This document shows positions 59,171 to 64,000 of a DNA stretch of 64,000 nt, one piece after another. The translations under genes were made by a program, and so were the position numbers. The DNA comes from Poecilobothrus nobilitatus (lineage: Eukaryota > Arthropoda > Insecta > Diptera > Dolichopodidae), in NCBI GenBank assembly GCA_947095535.1, contig OX352773.1, positions 131,531,781 through 131,595,780 on the forward strand, given 5' to 3'. The notes beneath the pieces were generated by a model, which was not told where the DNA came from, did no database searches, and was given only the letters and a program-made list of their open reading frames with translations. The stretch's first letter is position 1. Every line of letters starts with the position of its first letter.

Positions 59171-61925
59171 TTTATGTACATGTACAAAAATTTGTAGCTG
59201 CTTTAGTATACAATTCAAATCGTATTGTGTTTTGATCTTTGTTATCTATTTTTGTTGGAGTTATTATAAATTTGGATGTTTAAAAAAAAAAAACCAAATA
59301 GTAAAATAGTTCTTGACAATTTTAAGCAGATGTTCACACTTCAAAAACTTTATATGCAATGTAAATAAATGCATTGTATATTTCTGGTTTATATCTACAT
59401 TGTAGTTAAAGTTGTAATACTGTAGTAATACCCCAGATATATGCAATTCTGAAGTCAGGCAATTTCATGCGTATTTACATAAAAATTTTCTGATCCTAGG
59501 TACTAAAATTTTTTATTTGTTTATTTTTTGTCTCTGTATTAGTTAAAGAGCAACGATCAACCACTAATTTTTGGTTGAAAACATGAACTTTTTCACGACT
59601 GAAAATCTCCTCCACAAAAACTAATTTGTAGATAAGAGGGTATGAAACGTATGCTAACCTAGTCGTAAGCAGGTTGCGTGGAATATAGGCGATTAATGAT
59701 TACACTTAAATTATGTTTATGTACCTATAGATTTGTACTATTTTTTTTTTAAATCAAAATGCATATTTTACAAAATTTTTGCGATTGAAAATAAAATCAG
59801 TGCTGTATTATTATAGGCATGAAAACTGAAAATATTTGATCATATTCTAAGAAATCCAAAACAAAAGACTATTTTTGCGAATCCCCAAAATATCCAAAGT
59901 ACTAAAACAAAAGCTTACGACCCTGAAATTCTAAATAAATATTTATAATATATGTATGTATGTATGTATGTCTTATAAATAGTTAATTTATCAATTTAAA
60001 TTTATTTTACCGACCGCATAGATTAATGTATAATGCTTTTGCTTTTCGTGTAGTAACTGTCGGTCCTGTGGTTGAGACAACTGATTTTTTTCTTTTATCT
60101 ACATATGTATATATCACTAAATTATGTCTCTTTAACTTTTTACCTTAAGAGTGAAGTCATTACGATATGGGAAAAAAAATTATTTATCATTTCATTTCAA
60201 TTTTCGAAATAAACTGAACGCTAACGCTGCTAAGTACAAAAATGAAATAAGCAAGAAATGCTCAACATAAAATCGTAATCAACTTCATTCATGTTTTTGG
60301 TTTTCTCATTTCTTATTTTGTCTATTATTTATTATAACTCATACGGATATTTTTTTATGGTAATGAATTTTGAATTGAATTAATATATGATTTTAATATT
60401 TGATTTGATTATTTCAATATAAATTACAACAACATAATATGTAAGTCATAACTTATTAATTATTATGAGAAAAAATTTAATAATAAAAATGAAACTAGGT
60501 ACTTAAAACTAAAACAAAAATAAGTTAGTATACTAGATAAAACTCTAAATATGGCATAATAATAATATCATAGGGTTATCTCAGTTATGGTAACAATATT
60601 GTAAAAGTTTTTACTTAACTTGTTTATCTTTCAATTTCTGTTTTTTAAGTTAGTTACTTTACCAACAATGAAAGTCTAATTTCCTTTAAGTAAAAAGATT
60701 AAATAAAAATAAAATAATAATGATATTTATAAAGTCAAGTGGAATCATTAGACAAAAAAATATGCAATACTTTTGATCTGCTTTCAAGACTGTATGTTAC
60801 CCTTATCAAAAAATAAAACATTTAACAAAGCAAAAAACTATAATAGGTATAGGTATATAAAGATTTTTAAGAAATACCTAACAATTTGTAGCAAAATAAA
60901 ATTATATGCATACGTTACAAAAAGATATTACAAAAGTATGTACCTATGTATATAATATCAAAATATTTGTTATGGAACTTTAGTATCATTAATTTAGAGA
61001 AAAATTGGATTTAAATTTTTTTTTCTGAGAAGTGTAGATCTTCAAAAGACACTCTGCAGACTGCACCCCTTGGTACTGTGGAATTTTTATTCATCTACCA
61101 CAGTAGCCAGTATGGACTATAGCCTAATCATCCTAATTGCAAAGCCGTATAACGGCTGAGAAATACGATGCGAAAATGAAAGAGAATAAAAAAGAGGAAT
61201 TTTGGACTTAAGTTGTAGAAGTGGGATTAAATGGCAATTTTATCAGACGCAAGTTGACTGATTTCTTGAACTTTTGTATATTATACGACTCGGGGAATTT
61301 GCTATTTGCTATTCAAATAAAATATATCGACAATTTTAAAATATTTAAACATTAAATGGAGCATATACATACAAGAAAAGTATTATTGCATATGGTACAT
61401 ACATACATAACTGTTAGTCGCAGAAAGATGTTTTATATAATATGTTCATGTATTGTATTTGTATGTAGGCATAATGTAATAAGCATCTAAGTGTACATAA
61501 TGTAGTAAATAAATTAAATTACAGCAAAAAATGTAAAATATTCTTCAATTTAACATTATTATAATTTATACTTTAAAGATTATACATATAAAGTATATAG
61601 CTTAATTTAATATCTAATCTAATCAATTAATTGACTATTTAATAAATATAAAAATGGCTCACGAGAAACTCGATTTTTCGGTCGACCTCAGATAATTTCT
61701 TCATTGGTCTCTATCCTGGGTCTCTCTTTATAATTAAATATAAACATTATACATATAAAATTAAGTTACAACAAACTTTATTTAAAAATCCAATATTAAT
61801 TTTTATCAAAGTGGTGTAACAAATTAAATTTATACTTTTTAGCTAAATCATTCATATTACTTAATATTATTCCATATTTCAAAAAAGAATTATAAATATT
61901 TCCACAATTTTAAGTGTTCTGTTAT
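59171..61925. other. Unique segment absent from the upstream unit
   Basis: No second gene is recognised. The open frames at 59,264-59,446 and 60,773-60,955 are low-complexity. There is a (GTAT)n run near 59,949-59,972. The part at 61,030-61,300 is less A/T-rich than its surroundings, but no domain or RNA gene was found. Confidence 0.45.
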
Positions 61926-61931
61926 TTTATT
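61926..61931 (-). promoter_or_regulatory. Candidate polyadenylation signal of the globin gene
   Basis: AATAAA on the minus strand lies about 34 bases after the globin stop codon (TAA at 61,965-61,967), in a plausible position for 3' end formation. Confidence 0.5.
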
Positions 61932-61964
61932 GCATTTCCCACCATTCTTTTTCATAAGATTTTT

Positions 61965-62462
61965 TTATGTAAATTGTTCATTTAACATGCTTGTAAATTT
62001 ATCAATAGCACATATTAAAGTTGGCGTTAAATATAATTGTAATGATTTTTTAAAGTTTTCATTAAAAACTTCAGTAAATAATTCAATGTCTTTTTGCTTA
62101 ACTCTCTTAAGATTGTGTCGTTGCACTAAATCAAATAACAACATATTCATTTTTCCAATATCAACTAAACCTTCTTCAATCAATAAACCAATAAGTTCCA
62201 TAGCCCAATGATGATGGTTGCTAAAACTATGTAAATTAAACTTTCCATTTTCAAATTGAAAATACTTTGTATAATTATGATGTTTAACGAAGAAATTATG
62301 AAACACTTCATCTGCATGCGTTGGTAATTTAGATTTGTATATTGCCCATCCTTTAAATAGAGCAACCTTTTCTGGCAGAGTAAAACCTGTTCCATCAGTT
62401 GATAATGATTGTTTTATAACTTCTTTTACTACAATCTGATTATTACTACTGGAATTAGACAT
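61965..62462 (-). CDS. Globin, 165 residues, single-exon
   Basis: The gene encodes a small haem protein of the animal globin fold, likely binding oxygen or acting on reactive oxygen or nitrogen species. After a polar N-terminus (MSNSSSNNQ), helix A starts near EKVALFKGWAIY (31-42). FHNFFVKHHNYTKYFQF (54-70) covers helices B-C and the CD corner with Phe68/Phe70. SNHHHWAMELIGLLIEEG (81-98) is helix E, with His83 aligning with the distal E7 position. FDLVQRHNLKRVKQKDIELF (110-129) has His116 at the proximal F8 position, matching the H-x-x-K-x-x-V pattern. NENFKKSLQLYLTPTLI and AIDKFTSMLNEQF form helices G-H. Length is normal for a globin. No intron is seen, which is unusual for animal globins and could mean a retrogene. 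Drosophila has testis globins (glob2/glob3) that are candidate relatives, but orthology is not established. Confidence 0.82.
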   Translation of the reverse strand: MSNSSSNNQIVVKEVIKQSLSTDGTGFTLPEKVALFKGWAIYKSKLPTHADEVFHNFFVKHHNYTKYFQFENGKFNLHSFSNHHHWAMELIGLLIEEGLVDIGKMNMLLFDLVQRHNLKRVKQKDIELFTEVFNENFKKSLQLYLTPTLICAIDKFTSMLNEQFT

Positions 62463-64000
62463 TTAAAAAAAAAAAATTAAAGTATACTAAAAAATTTTTG
62501 CAGCAAATTTTGCACGAAAGTCGAAAGAAATTTAGAACTAAAAAATTTAGAGAACTAATGAAATTTTGACATATTTCGAAAGAAATTTTAAAATGACATT
62601 TTATGTAAAACAAATTGATGTTTAAAAAGTTGATTTTTTAAATTTTAAATTATGTAAAAAACAGAGCGGTATATGCAAGAAATTTTATGCTTTTTTGGTC
62701 AAAATGGCATTAATAAAACATATGTAAGTTTTAATAAACATGCAAAAAATTTTAAAATTTACTTTGAAAATTTAGAAGTTAAAAATTTCAATAGTTTTCT
62801 TAAAATTACGGTTTTTTGAGAATCTTTTTCATCAACTTTCCTATAATAGTTAAGTGAAGACATAAAAAGACATATAAAAAATATAAATATATTTATGTAG
62901 TTATAATGTTTTATTTAGCTTTAATTTTTGTATCCAGTCTTTAAAGCTTTTTCAACTTTTGTTGAGATTAACAATCAATGTTAGGCTTCAACTTCTTAGA
63001 TCTTCAAGTTCACAAATTTGTTAATATTTACCAACAACTAAATAATTATCAGGAGGATGCATGAGAATGAAAATGAGGATATTATGGATAATGTACGTAT
63101 GGATAAGTACAAATATTTTCTTATATTATTACAATTGATCTAAATTAATGCGCATTCAGTAATTACACGAGACGAGGCCTTATAACATCTAGAGTTTCTT
63201 ACATTGTCAAATTTACAATTTAATTTATTACTTATCCTTTAATATTTTTATATTTGAGTTATAAGGCATAGTAAAAATTAATATGTAAAATATGTTAATA
63301 TGCTAAATATTTATTTGTTAAATTTAGGATGTTTGGTTACAAGATATAAGCTAAAATTATTTTGATATTAATTATTTATTTGTTAATTTTTTAATTATGT
63401 GTTTACATTTCGCTATATCAATAATAGAAAAAGCAATAAAGTATTAATTGGGATGGAAGTTCATTTTCGGTTTCCTAGCTTTGAATTTAAATAAATTTGT
63501 AGTTTATAAAGTTAAGGAATGTTATACCAGATCAAATTAAAACATATTCACAAAAATTTCAGCTATATTTGTTAGAATATACTTAGGGCTTTTTTCAAAC
63601 TAAAACACATAAGTCTAAATAAAAAGTTGTCATACAAAATTAATTTTTTCACGGCATTATTTTTGCTTAAAATTGTATAATTTTATCACAAAGCATGCAG
63701 AACAACGATCGGTTAAAGTGAGAATAAAGCACATTTTCTAAATTTTGACTATTAAAATTTGAAACTTTATGCTACTTCAAAATACAGCACGATATCAAAA
63801 ATTCTTTATCAGGTCTCAAGTGTTTAAAAATAGAGAATTTTAACTTTTAACCACTAACATCCACACATCCATACCACAACGGAGTGGTAGTTGGTACAAA
63901 CATTTTTTACAAGATATAACTTTTACTTATTCTCTAGATCTTCTTCTAAGATCTTCTGCCTCCAAAAATATAAAGGTTTTGACTAAAAGCATTTCGCAGA
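62463..64000. other. 5' flank of the globin gene
   Basis: This flank matches 55,690-57,227 of the upstream unit, with no difference seen in the parts compared. No other gene is recognised. The start codon is preceded by a T13-T14 tract read as A-run on the plus strand (62,465-62,477). Confidence 0.5.

Larger units (their letters stand above)
58025..64000. repeat. Tandem duplication, downstream unit (undeleted, runs off the window)
   Basis: This unit contains all of the sequence shared with 54,252-57,227 plus 59,171-62,181, which the upstream unit lacks. If the units were originally equal, it should extend to about 64,797. It holds the intact globin gene. The junction at 58,024|58,025 joins TAAAATTGCATATTG to TCTCTTCTTC, with no extended microhomology. 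Confidence 0.9.

Noticed and set aside
54252..64000. Suspicion that the exactly 3,000-base difference between the two offsets is artificial
   Set aside because: The join has a natural-looking templated filler and no sign of padding. The round number may be coincidence, although an assembly artefact remains possible and is listed as a finding.

Overview
This window is animal, almost certainly insect, DNA, and most likely from a fly (Diptera). It is strongly AT-rich, gene-poor and packed with transposon debris. The fly call rests on INE-1/DINE-1-like Helitron repeats (runs of GACG, a GGGTAT-containing hairpin end, and a 142-bp central tandem repeat), on decayed Jockey/I-type LINEs, P-element-type THAP transposases and a Tc1 relic, and on short introns with GTAAGT donors. 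No prokaryotic gene organisation is present. The species cannot be named from sequence alone.

Layout. 0-3 kb: a truncated long-inverted-repeat element and one probable host coding exon on the minus strand (2169-2887) with a clean donor and acceptor. 3-6.3 kb: tandem tRNA-like units, a Helitron-like element with 142-bp repeats, half of a hairpin MITE and a second Helitron-like repeat. 6.4-10.5 kb: two decayed LINEs on opposite strands; the first is split at its FADD box by a tRNA-derived SINE with an 11-bp target duplication. 12.5-14.8 kb: a broken P-type THAP transposase. 16-20.4 kb: repeats, then a relic of 6-phosphogluconate dehydrogenase with a short intron still recognisable. 21-25.9 kb: RTE-like LINE, Tc1 and LINE relics and a second SINE. 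26-29.8 kb: a near-perfect palindrome, more tRNA-like units and a hairpin MITE. 29.9-32 kb: a Jockey-like LINE. 32.7-34.4 kb: a 1.7-kb foldback-like element with arms of about 560 bp. 35.2-35.8 kb: an unrecognised decaying ORF. 38.6-41.5 kb: a THAP transposase relic bracketed by two related MITEs. 42.0-46.1 kb: an almost complete DNA transposon with 30-bp terminal inverted repeats, an ATAT target duplication and a broken DDD-type transposase (DUF7869/Sola-like). 46.8-50.8 kb: Helitron-like repeats, a minisatellite and a third SINE. 54.3-64 kb: a recent tandem duplication carrying a globin gene.

Genes. Only two things look like functional host protein-coding sequence: the serine/asparagine-rich exon at 2.2-2.9 kb and the 165-residue globin at 61,965-62,462 (minus). 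The globin lies in the downstream unit of a tandem duplication (unit about 6.77 kb). The upstream unit appears identical over at least 2.9 kb but has lost 3 kb, including the C-terminal half of the globin, leaving a truncated copy at 55,351-55,689 with an 11-bp filler at the breakpoint. Everything else that reads as protein is transposon-derived or a decayed gene fragment. Homologies were recognised by eye from translated motifs; no database search was run.
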